A stretch of 42,504 nt of DNA. It comes from Caldilineaceae bacterium. Its GTDB lineage: Bacteria; Chloroflexota; Anaerolineae; Caldilineales; Caldilineaceae. The notes beneath the pieces were generated by a model that had not been told where the DNA came from, did not search any database, and saw nothing but the letters and a program-made list of their open reading frames with translations. Below are positions 8,126 to 15,015 of the stretch, piece after piece (position 1 is the first letter of the stretch; each line of letters begins with the position of its first letter). The stretch is from positions 1 to 42,504 of the forward strand of contig JACKBA010000048.1 in the NCBI GenBank assembly GCA_020634815.1, written 5' to 3'. A program made the position numbers and the translations under genes.

Positions 8126-9094
8126 ATGAATTATCGCCTGCTCGGGCACACCGGCGTCACCGTCTCCAGCCTCTGCTTCGGCACCATGTCCTTTGGCGGC
8201 GACGCCGACGAGACGACGTCGGCAGCCATGTACAGCCGCTGCCGCGACGCCGGCATCAACTTCTTCGACTGCGCCAATGTCTACGGACGCGGGCGCGCCG
8301 AGGAGTTGCTGGGCAAGTTCATGGCCGGCCACCGCGACGAACTGGTCATCACGAGCAAGGTCGGCTTTCGCATGCGTGACGGCCTCAATGGCGAAGGGTT
8401 GAACCGCCGCCACATCCTGCGCGAGGTCGAGGAAAGCCTGCGCCGGCTGGGCACCGACCGCATCGACGTCTACTTCTGCCACCGCTTTGATGCCGGCACG
8501 CCCATGGAGGAGACGCTGGCTGCGCTCGACACGCTAGTACAACAGGGCAAGATCCTCTACCCGGCGGTGAGTAACTGGGCGGCGTGGCAGATTGCCAAGT
8601 CGCTGGGGCTGTCGACGCTCAACGGCTGGGCACACTTCGCCGTCATGCAGCCGATGTACAACCTCACCAAGCGCCAGGCTGAAGTGGAGTTGCTACCGTT
8701 GGCGCAAGAGGAGCAGATCGGCGTGATCCCATACAGCCCGCTGGGCGGCGGCTTGCTGACCGGCAAGTACGGCACCAGCCAACGCCCGGCCGCGGGGCGC
8801 CTGGTGGAGAACGCCATGTACCAGAAACGCTACGGCGCCGATCTTCACTACGCGGTGGCCGAGCGCTTCACCGACTACGCCAATGCACGCGGCATCCACC
8901 CGGCGACGCTGGCCGTGGCGTGGGTGATGAGCCACCCGGCCGTGACCGCGCCCATCATCGGCGCGCGCAACCTGGAGCAGTTGGATGCGTCGCTCGCCGC
9001 CGCCGATGTCGAGATGACGCCGGCCTGGCGTGCGGAGATTTCAGCGCTCTCGGTGGAGCCACCGCCGGCGACAGATCGGTCCGAAGAGCGATGA
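8126..9094 (+). CDS. aldo/keto reductase
   Basis: A 322-residue TIM-barrel NAD(P)H-dependent oxidoreductase of the aldo/keto reductase family, cytoplasmic. The catalytic tetrad is complete: Asp48 and Tyr53 in FFDCANVYG, Lys78 in ITSKVG, and His119 in YFCHRFD. The C-terminal cofactor-binding segment PIIGARNLEQLD is present. The start ATG has AAGGAG 10 nt upstream. It is the first gene of a four-gene operon; its stop codon overlaps the start of the thioesterase gene by 4 bp (ATGA), implying coupled translation. It is closest in style to the sugar/K-channel-beta-like branch. A carbonyl or sugar substrate linked to the downstream dehydrogenase-like complex is plausible but unproven. Confidence 0.9.
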   Translation: MNYRLLGHTGVTVSSLCFGTMSFGGDADETTSAAMYSRCRDAGINFFDCANVYGRGRAEELLGKFMAGHRDELVITSKVGFRMRDGLNGEGLNRRHILREVEESLRRLGTDRIDVYFCHRFDAGTPMEETLAALDTLVQQGKILYPAVSNWAAWQIAKSLGLSTLNGWAHFAVMQPMYNLTKRQAEVELLPLAQEEQIGVIPYSPLGGGLLTGKYGTSQRPAAGRLVENAMYQKRYGADLHYAVAERFTDYANARGIHPATLAVAWVMSHPAVTAPIIGARNLEQLDASLAAADVEMTPAWRAEISALSVEPPPATDRSEER

Positions 9095-9573
9095 ACAAAC
9101 AGCCGAACAGCTACTTCTGCTTTATCTGCGGCGTCAAGAATGGCGCCGGCGTGCATGTCCGATTCTATGAAGCACAGACCGATGGCGACGGCTACGAGAT
9201 CGTCGCCCGCTTCACCGGCCAGGAGCAGCACCAGGGCTACCCCGGCCGCATGCACGGCGGCGTGATCACCGGCATCCTCGACGAGACCATTGGCCGTGCC
9301 GTCAACATCGGCGAGGGCGAGGATCCGCAAACGTGGGGCGTCACGGCCGAGCTGAACGTGCGCTTTCACAAGCCCGTCCCGCTCGGTGTCGAACTGGAGG
9401 CGCGCGGGCGCATCGCGCGCGACAGCCACCGCATCTTCGAGGGAACCGGCGAACTCTACCTGCCCGACGGTAGCGTGGCGGTTACCGCACGTGGTAAATA
9501 CGTGCGGCTGAAGCTCGACTCCATCGCCGGCATGGATCCGGTGGAGCTTGGCTGGCGCGTGTACGAGGACTAG
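9091..9573 (+). CDS. PaaI-type hotdog thioesterase
   Basis: A 160-residue single hotdog-fold protein of the PaaI/4HBT thioesterase superfamily, which hydrolyses acyl-CoA thioesters. It opens with NSYFCFICGVKNGAGVHV, the CFxCG-N-x-G-hV signature of one branch. The active-site helix carries RMHGGVITGILDETIG, with His55, Gly56 and Asp64 at the expected positions. The ATG overlaps the preceding stop codon by 4 bp, and the stop (9571-9573) is directly followed by the next gene's ATG. This tight packing suggests a housekeeping or substrate-shaping role for the acyl group handled by the downstream E1/acyltransferase pair. Confidence 0.85.
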   Translation: MNKQPNSYFCFICGVKNGAGVHVRFYEAQTDGDGYEIVARFTGQEQHQGYPGRMHGGVITGILDETIGRAVNIGEGEDPQTWGVTAELNVRFHKPVPLGVELEARGRIARDSHRIFEGTGELYLPDGSVAVTARGKYVRLKLDSIAGMDPVELGWRVYED

Positions 9574-11592
9574 ATGGAGCAGCGCGAACGCTTCTACGCG
9601 CAGATGCGGTTGATCCGGCGCACGGAGCAGACCTTCTTCGACCTCTACGAGCGCGGGCTCATGGCCGGCACGGTGCACACGTCCATCGGGCAGGAGGCGT
9701 GTGCGGCCGGCGTGGTCAACGCATTGGATCGTGCGCGCGATGTCATCTTCTCCAGCCATCGCGCACACGGCCACTTTCTCGCCTACAGCGACGAGGTCGA
9801 TGGGCTGGTGGCCGAGTTGCTCGGGCGCGCCGGCGGCATCGTCGGTGGCGTGGGCGGTACGCAGCATCTACATATCCGAAACCTGTATACCAACGGCGTG
9901 CAGGGTGGCATCGTCCCCAACGCGGCCGGCGCGGCGCTGGCCGAGAAACTCAAGCAGAGCGGCGCCATCGTGGTTGTCTTCCTGGGCGACGGCACCATGG
10001 GGCAGGGCGTCGTCTACGAGAGCATGAACCTGGCCTCGCTCTGGTCGCTGCCGCTGCTCTTCGTGCTGGAGGACAACCAGTACGCGCAAAGCACCCACCG
10101 CTCGCAGGAACACGCCGGCAATCTGGCCGGCCGGGCCGCTGCGTTCGGCATCGAGGGCGCGGAACTGGAGGCCGACGACGTGTTCGCCGTATACGAAGCA
10201 GCCAGTCGCGCCGTCGACTTCGTACGCGCCAACAGCCGGCCCTACTTCTTGACCTTGCACACCTATCGCCTTGCCCCGCACAGCAAGGGCGACGACACGC
10301 GTTCGCCCGAAGAGTTGGAGCGCCAATGGGCGCGCGACCCGCTGACGCTGCTGGCGGCAACGCTGGATGCACAACGGCGCGACGAGATCAACGCCGCCAT
10401 CGAGACGCGCATCCAGGCCGCCGTCGAAAAGGCGCTGGCGGATGAACCGCAGGCGGTTGACGAGTTTCGGGCGGCAGGGATGAAGAGATTGGGAGATTGG
10501 AGATTGGAGATTGGAGAATCGCAATCGCCCAATCTCGTACTCTCCAATCTCCAATCTCCCGTCTCCAATCTCCAATCTCCAATCTCCTACCTCGAAAGCC
10601 TGCGCACTACGCTCCACGCCATCCTCGACCACGATCCCGCGGCCGTCGTGCTCGGCGAGGACATCCTCGATCCCTACGGCGGTGCGTTCAAGGTGATGCA
10701 GGGTCTGTCGACGCGCTTCCCCGATCGCGTCCTCACCACGCCGATCTGCGAGGCGTCCATCGTGGGCATGAGCGTCGGTATGGCCCTGCGCGGCCTGCAT
10801 CCCATCGCCGAGATCATGTTCGGCGACTTCGTGACGCTGGCCGCCGACCAAATCGTCAACCACGCGGCCAAGTACCCGGCCATGTACAACGGCCAGGTGA
10901 GCATGCCGCTGGTGATCCGCACGCCCATGGGTGGCGGACGCGGCTACGGCCCCACGCACAGCCAGTCGCTCGAACGGCTCTTTTTCGGCATCCCGCATCT
11001 CAAGCTGGTGGCCGCGTCGCACGCCCACGATGCCGGCGCGCTCTTGCAGCAGGCCGTGGCCGACCCGGAGCCGGTCATCTTCGTGGAGAACAAGCTGCTC
11101 TACCCGCTGCGGCTGGAGCGCGGCAATGCGACGATCACGCGGGAGGAGGCGCCCGACAGCCACGGCTACCCGGTCGTGACGCTGCGTAACTATGGCGCCG
11201 GCGAGTCACCTGACGTGACGGTGATCGCCTACGGCGGTATGAGCCGGCTGCTGGTCCCGCTGCTGGAACGCCTGGCGGACGAGGAGATCCGGCTGCTGGC
11301 GTGCCTGCCCGCATGCATCAGCCCGCTGGACGCGGCCCCGCTCGTCGCGGCGGCGCGGCAGAGCGGGCGCGTGCTTGTGGTGGAGGAGAGCCCGGTCGCC
11401 TTTGGCTGGGGCGCCGAGGTCGCTGCCCAGATCAGCGCGCTGGCCGGCGATCGCCTGCTGGCGCCGGTTGCGCGTCTCGGCGCCGCGCCGACGGTGATTC
11501 CCGCGGCCAAGGCGCTGGAAGATGCGGTGCTGCCGTCGACGGCTTCCATCGAAGCGGCGATTTTCGAGTTGCTAACCAAGAGTTCTCTATGA
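9574..11592 (+). CDS. fused E1 alpha-beta 2-oxoacid dehydrogenase (ThDP-dependent)
   Basis: A 672-residue fusion of both E1 subunits of a 2-oxoacid dehydrogenase complex, which decarboxylate a 2-oxoacid on thiamine diphosphate and acylate a lipoyl arm. The alpha part (1-302) has HRAHGHFLA and the ThDP/Mg motif running from GDG (138-140) to EDN (166-168). The beta part (about 338-672) has LGEDILDPYGGAF, CEASIVGMSVGMAL with the catalytic-type Glu, and AVADPEPVIFVENKLLY. The joint (about 303-341) is encoded by an inverted pair of 7-nt tandem arrays and reads as repeated SNLQSP peptides. The ATG directly abuts the previous stop; the 3' end overlaps the lipoyl-protein gene by ATGA. No E3 gene is present. 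The substrate 2-oxoacid is unknown; the branched-chain or acetoin type is most similar. Confidence 0.9.
   Translation: MEQRERFYAQMRLIRRTEQTFFDLYERGLMAGTVHTSIGQEACAAGVVNALDRARDVIFSSHRAHGHFLAYSDEVDGLVAELLGRAGGIVGGVGGTQHLHIRNLYTNGVQGGIVPNAAGAALAEKLKQSGAIVVVFLGDGTMGQGVVYESMNLASLWSLPLLFVLEDNQYAQSTHRSQEHAGNLAGRAAAFGIEGAELEADDVFAVYEAASRAVDFVRANSRPYFLTLHTYRLAPHSKGDDTRSPEELERQWARDPLTLLAATLDAQRRDEINAAIETRIQAAVEKALADEPQAVDEFRAAGMKRLGDWRLEIGESQSPNLVLSNLQSPVSNLQSPISYLESLRTTLHAILDHDPAAVVLGEDILDPYGGAFKVMQGLSTRFPDRVLTTPICEASIVGMSVGMALRGLHPIAEIMFGDFVTLAADQIVNHAAKYPAMYNGQVSMPLVIRTPMGGGRGYGPTHSQSLERLFFGIPHLKLVAASHAHDAGALLQQAVADPEPVIFVENKLLYPLRLERGNATITREEAPDSHGYPVVTLRNYGAGESPDVTVIAYGGMSRLLVPLLERLADEEIRLLACLPACISPLDAAPLVAAARQSGRVLVVEESPVAFGWGAEVAAQISALAGDRLLAPVARLGAAPTVIPAAKALEDAVLPSTASIEAAIFELLTKSSL
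10485..10589. repeat. inverted pair of heptanucleotide arrays inside the E1 gene
   Basis: Arm 1 (10485-10519) has five heptamers of the GGAGATT type, three perfect. Arm 2 (10541-10589) has seven heptamers of the TCTCCAA type, which is the reverse complement of the same unit in a rotated frame, five of them perfect. A 21-nt spacer separates the arms, so a long hairpin is possible. Because 7 is not a multiple of 3, all three frames of either strand translate to the same heptapeptide cycle (GDWRLEI or NLQSPIS), and none contains a stop. Confidence 0.95.
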
Positions 11593-12788
11593 CTGAGTTC
11601 ACACCCATTTACCTTCCCCAGTCGGGGCCGAACGATGTGACGGCAATCCTCGTCGAGTGGGCAAAGGCGGCGGGCGACCGCGTCAACGCCGGCGAGACCG
11701 TGGCGGCGGCGGAGACGACAAAGAGCGTCTTCGACATCGAGGCGCCGCAGGCCGGCCATCTCTACCCGTTGGTCGCGGCGGGCGAGGAAGTGGCGGTCGG
11801 CGGCGTGATCGCGGCGCTCAGCCCGGCCGCGGCGTCCATCGAGGCGGCACAGGCATGGCTGGCCGCGCAGCAGGCCGCGCCCACGCACGCACAGCCCGAC
11901 TCGGCCGCCGGCGCAAAGGCGGCGACCAAGAAGGCCGAACTGCTCGCCCAGCGCCACGGCATCGATCTGGCGCAAGTCCCGGCCGGCGGCGAACGCATCA
12001 CCGAGGCGGACGTCCTTGCGTTTGTGGCGGGAGGGGCGAGGGGCGAGGGGCGAGGGGCGGCACAGCCCCCAAGACCGCAGCACCCCACCACCTCACAAGA
12101 CCCCCGCGATCTTGTCGACGACCGCTACCCCGTCAACCGCATCCAGCGGCTGCTCATCATCGGCGGCGGCAACGGTGCGGTGCAGATCATCGATGCGCTG
12201 AGCCGGATTCCGCAGCAGACCGCCGTGGCGATCATGGACGACAACGCGGCGCTTCACGACAAGACTGTGGCCGGCGTGCCGGTGATCGGAGCGATCGATG
12301 GGGCGCGCGCGGCGGGCATGCTGGCGGCGGGCGACATCCACGCCGCCGTGATCTCGGTGAGCACGAGCATCCCCTTCCGCGCGCGCATTTTTGCCGAGTG
12401 GAAGGCGGCGGGCATCCCCTTCGCCAACGTCGTCCATCCCAGCGCGGTCGTGGGCATGAACGTGGCCATGGGCGAGGGCAACGTGGTGATGGCCTTCTGC
12501 CACTTCGGCGCGTGTGCGACGGTGGGCGACAACAACTTCCTCAGCGCCTATTGCAGCATCGAGCACCACTGCGTGCTGGGCAGCCATTGCAGCTTCGGGC
12601 CGGGCGTGGTGACATCCAGCCGCGTGCACATCGGCGAGCGCGTGCGCTTTGGCACGGGCATCTTCATCGAGCCCGGGGTCACGATAGGGGCGGAGTCGGT
12701 GATCGCCTCGGGGCTAGCGATTTGGCAGAACATTCCGGCACGGTCGCTGCTCAAGGCCCGGTTGGGCTATACGATCCGCAGCCGGTAG
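11589..12788 (+). CDS. lipoyl + E3-binding domain fused to NeuD/PglD-like acyltransferase
   Basis: A 399-residue protein. Residues 1-80 form a biotinyl/lipoyl domain, with Lys45 in ETTKSVFDIEAP as the probable lipoylation site. Residues 110-146 match a peripheral subunit-binding (E3-binding) domain (KAELLAQRHGIDL, GERITEADVLAF). A repeat-encoded Gly/Arg linker (about 147-158) follows. Instead of the E2 catalytic domain with its HxxxDG motif, residues 185-399 form a PglD_N Rossmann-like segment (RLLIIGGGNGAVQIIDAL) and a left-handed beta-helix as in sialic-acid/bacillosamine acetyltransferases NeuD and PglD. SIEHHCVLGSH carries His326, the likely base. The start overlaps the E1 stop. It is predicted to receive an acyl group from E1 and pass it to a sugar-like acceptor. 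Confidence 0.85.
   Translation: MTEFTPIYLPQSGPNDVTAILVEWAKAAGDRVNAGETVAAAETTKSVFDIEAPQAGHLYPLVAAGEEVAVGGVIAALSPAAASIEAAQAWLAAQQAAPTHAQPDSAAGAKAATKKAELLAQRHGIDLAQVPAGGERITEADVLAFVAGGARGEGRGAAQPPRPQHPTTSQDPRDLVDDRYPVNRIQRLLIIGGGNGAVQIIDALSRIPQQTAVAIMDDNAALHDKTVAGVPVIGAIDGARAAGMLAAGDIHAAVISVSTSIPFRARIFAEWKAAGIPFANVVHPSAVVGMNVAMGEGNVVMAFCHFGACATVGDNNFLSAYCSIEHHCVLGSHCSFGPGVVTSSRVHIGERVRFGTGIFIEPGVTIGAESVIASGLAIWQNIPARSLLKARLGYTIRSR
12026..12060. repeat. heptanucleotide array (GGGGCGA) inside the lipoyl-acyltransferase gene
   Basis: Five consecutive heptamers: GGCGGGA, three perfect GGGGCGA and GGGGCGG. The array is read in frame as a GARGEGR cycle and forms the linker after the E3-binding domain. 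The unit is stop-free in all six frames. No inverted arm is present. Confidence 0.9.
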
Positions 12789-12808
12789 CAGAAGCCGTGA
12801 CAAAAAGG

Positions 12809-12841
12809 AGCGGGGTCGCAATCTCTCATTGTGACCCCGCT
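12809..12841. terminator. strong hairpin terminator between convergent genes
   Basis: The arms AGCGGGGTCGCAAT (12809-12822) and ATTGTGACCCCGCT (12828-12841) pair over 14 positions with one G-U, around a CTCTC loop, and are followed by TTCC. It lies 20 bp after the operon's stop codon and 49 bp from the end of the convergent beta-propeller gene, so it may serve both strands. Confidence 0.8.
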
Positions 12842-12889
12842 TTCCTGCTGATTGATCGAGTCCCGGACCCTGTATCCGGCACCAGCGAA

Positions 12890-14950
12890 TTAGCGTCCGA
12901 TAAACGGCAGATAGCGTTTGCTTGGCGCGTGCTGGCCGACAATCGGGAAGTAGAGTCGGAAATCGTCGAACTGGATCATCGCCAACCCGCCATTTTCCGA
13001 TGCCGTGTAGAGGTAGCCGTCGCGACCCATGGAAACGCGCAGGGTGTTGCCGGGGACTTCGACCGTGGTCACCGGGAATAGTTGGCCGTCGGGCTGGATT
13101 GCCAGCATCTGGACACCCGATCCGCTGACGGCCACATAGAGAAAGTCGCCATAGACTTCCACACTCTGTGCAAGGTCCGCGGTCTCGTAATACTCAGTGC
13201 CGACAAATACCGGCGCATTCGGGTCGGTCACATCGATGACGCGGAGACCGTCCTCACCGCAAGCCACGAACGCGTGGTGCCCGTGCACGGCGACTGCCAA
13301 CATCCCCTTGAGTGCGAGCGTGCCCAGCGCAATCGGGCCGTTCGGATCGGTCAGGTCGTAGACGCGAAACGTGCCATTGGCGTCGATCACATAGGCGTAG
13401 GTCCCGGCAACGTCTACACTCTGAAAGTTGCTGTTGAACTGCGGCGGACCGGCAGCGCCTGTCAGTTGCAGATCGCCGTCGATGTTGACCACGACGAGCC
13501 CATTCGCGCCGTCAGCGACCACGGCATTTGGCCACGCAATCGCCAGGTCGACGGCAGTGCCGCCCGTTGTAAAGGTCTCCTGGTCAGCGGGGTCGGCATT
13601 TGGACGCAGCGCATAGCGCAGCAGGCCCGCTGTTCCAGCGGCGGCCAACAGCCACGAGTCGTGGGTGACCATTGCGTTGATTGCAACCGGCGGCGTAACG
13701 CCGGAACCGGCAAAGCGCAGGCTGGACGGGCTGCTGCCGTCGGCACGCCAGAGTTTGGTTGTGTTGCCGAAGCCGAATGCCTGAAGCATGTCTCCTGCCA
13801 CCGCCCTGACGATCGAGAGCGACGGCGCTACATAGCTCGGCGCGATCAACTCCAGCACGCCGGGCGCCGTATGCGGCGAGCGAACAATACTCAACCCGGC
13901 ATCGAAATCGGCCACATACAGAGAGACATCGCCATCATCCGCAAATGACGCTGCGGCCACGTTCATTGCCGCGCCTGGTGTGGCAAAGGGTGTCGTCGTC
14001 AACGCAACCGGTGCCGTCGGCGTGCTCAGGTCGAGCACATCGATCCCGGCCGGATTCGTGACGTACGCAATGCGCGCCTGCGGCCCCAACGTCAACTCGA
14101 TGGACGGGTTGGCGAGTGGGAAGTCGCCGTTGCGGACGTTGAGCGTAGCTGGGTCGAGCACATAGAAATTGGTCTGGCCAGCAGCAAAGACATTGGGGAG
14201 AGCTATCTCGAGCGCATTGACCTCGATCTGCCCGGCAAGTGCATCCGGGACACCGAGCACAGGCGAATCCGTCACATCAAAGCGCATGACGCCACCACGC
14301 GGCGCCGGGTCGACAGCATAGTTGTTTGCGGCCGCATAGAGGATCTTTCGGAAGCCATTCTGGGCCACCGGCAGTTGGATCTCAACATCCGTAATGTTGC
14401 GAACCGGATTGAGAAAGGTTTTGGCCTGGACAAAGGTGAGTCCGTCATGGCCGGCCCCAAGATCATAGACCAGGATGCCCGCTTTGCCGACAGCCGCATA
14501 GAGATAGCGCGAGTCCACGGCGAGATCGGTGATGGCGAGATCGAAGGCAAAGTTGATGCCGAACGCGTTGTCAGGGAGCTCCTCAAAGCTGGCCAGCCGC
14601 ATCGTACTGGAATCCAGGATGGCGATGCCGGCCGTGCCAAGGGCAAGATAAACGTAGCCGTTTGCGATCTTGATATCCTCCGGGATACCAGGCAGGATGG
14701 TGCTGTAGACCGGTGGAATCAATGGATGTTCCGGTTCCGAAGCCGGCACCTCGACTCTAGCCAGCCGTGGCCCGATGTTGAAGAAGAGATAGCTGTCGTG
14801 ATACGCCACGGCATTGGTAACCCCGCCGGTTTGCCCGATCACGATCGGCCGCGACAGCACAGAAGGCTCGGCGGAAACGGGCGGCCCCGCCGTCAGAATC
14901 AGAACCAAGATAAGGGCAATAATCGGTAAGGCAGACCGAACTTTGCGCAT
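12890..14950 (-). CDS. secreted LVIVD-repeat beta-propeller protein
   Basis: A 686-residue exported protein. A signal peptide (about 1-32: MRKVRS, a hydrophobic core, then PVSAEP) precedes repeated blades of the LVIVD type, each with a pattern such as LYVAVGxxGIxVYDL or AFVACGEDGLRVIDVTDPNAP. At least eight blades can be seen. These propellers are usually extracellular binding or scaffold proteins; no catalytic motif is evident. The protein ends in LYFPIVGQ and then KRYLPFIGR, a tail also found on the CAP protein at 25847-27724. The start ATG (14948-14950) has AGAGGA 7-9 nt upstream. It is 65 bp downstream of the multicopper oxidase and probably cotranscribed, with a hairpin between them. Confidence 0.82.
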   Translation of the reverse strand: MRKVRSALPIIALILVLILTAGPPVSAEPSVLSRPIVIGQTGGVTNAVAYHDSYLFFNIGPRLARVEVPASEPEHPLIPPVYSTILPGIPEDIKIANGYVYLALGTAGIAILDSSTMRLASFEELPDNAFGINFAFDLAITDLAVDSRYLYAAVGKAGILVYDLGAGHDGLTFVQAKTFLNPVRNITDVEIQLPVAQNGFRKILYAAANNYAVDPAPRGGVMRFDVTDSPVLGVPDALAGQIEVNALEIALPNVFAAGQTNFYVLDPATLNVRNGDFPLANPSIELTLGPQARIAYVTNPAGIDVLDLSTPTAPVALTTTPFATPGAAMNVAAASFADDGDVSLYVADFDAGLSIVRSPHTAPGVLELIAPSYVAPSLSIVRAVAGDMLQAFGFGNTTKLWRADGSSPSSLRFAGSGVTPPVAINAMVTHDSWLLAAAGTAGLLRYALRPNADPADQETFTTGGTAVDLAIAWPNAVVADGANGLVVVNIDGDLQLTGAAGPPQFNSNFQSVDVAGTYAYVIDANGTFRVYDLTDPNGPIALGTLALKGMLAVAVHGHHAFVACGEDGLRVIDVTDPNAPVFVGTEYYETADLAQSVEVYGDFLYVAVSGSGVQMLAIQPDGQLFPVTTVEVPGNTLRVSMGRDGYLYTASENGGLAMIQFDDFRLYFPIVGQHAPSKRYLPFIGR

Positions 14951-14976
14951 ATGACGTCTTCCTCTTTGATCATTAT

Positions 14977-15008
14977 GGGCACCAGGCGGCAGGTGTCGCC
15001 TGGTGCCC
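14977..15008 (-). terminator. intercistronic 12-bp hairpin between multicopper oxidase and propeller genes
   Basis: Perfect 12-bp arms GGGCACCAGGCG (14977-14988) and CGCCTGGTGCCC (14997-15008) enclose an 8-nt loop. On the minus strand it follows the oxidase stop codon by about 8 nt. No U-tract follows, so it may act as a 3'-end stabiliser or partial attenuator rather than a full terminator. Confidence 0.6.
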
Positions 15009-15015
15009 GCGAAGC

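Noticed and set aside
10485..10589. Possible CRISPR array
   Set aside because: The unit is 7 nt with no spacers, and the arms are inverted; it is a tandem repeat inside a coding sequence.
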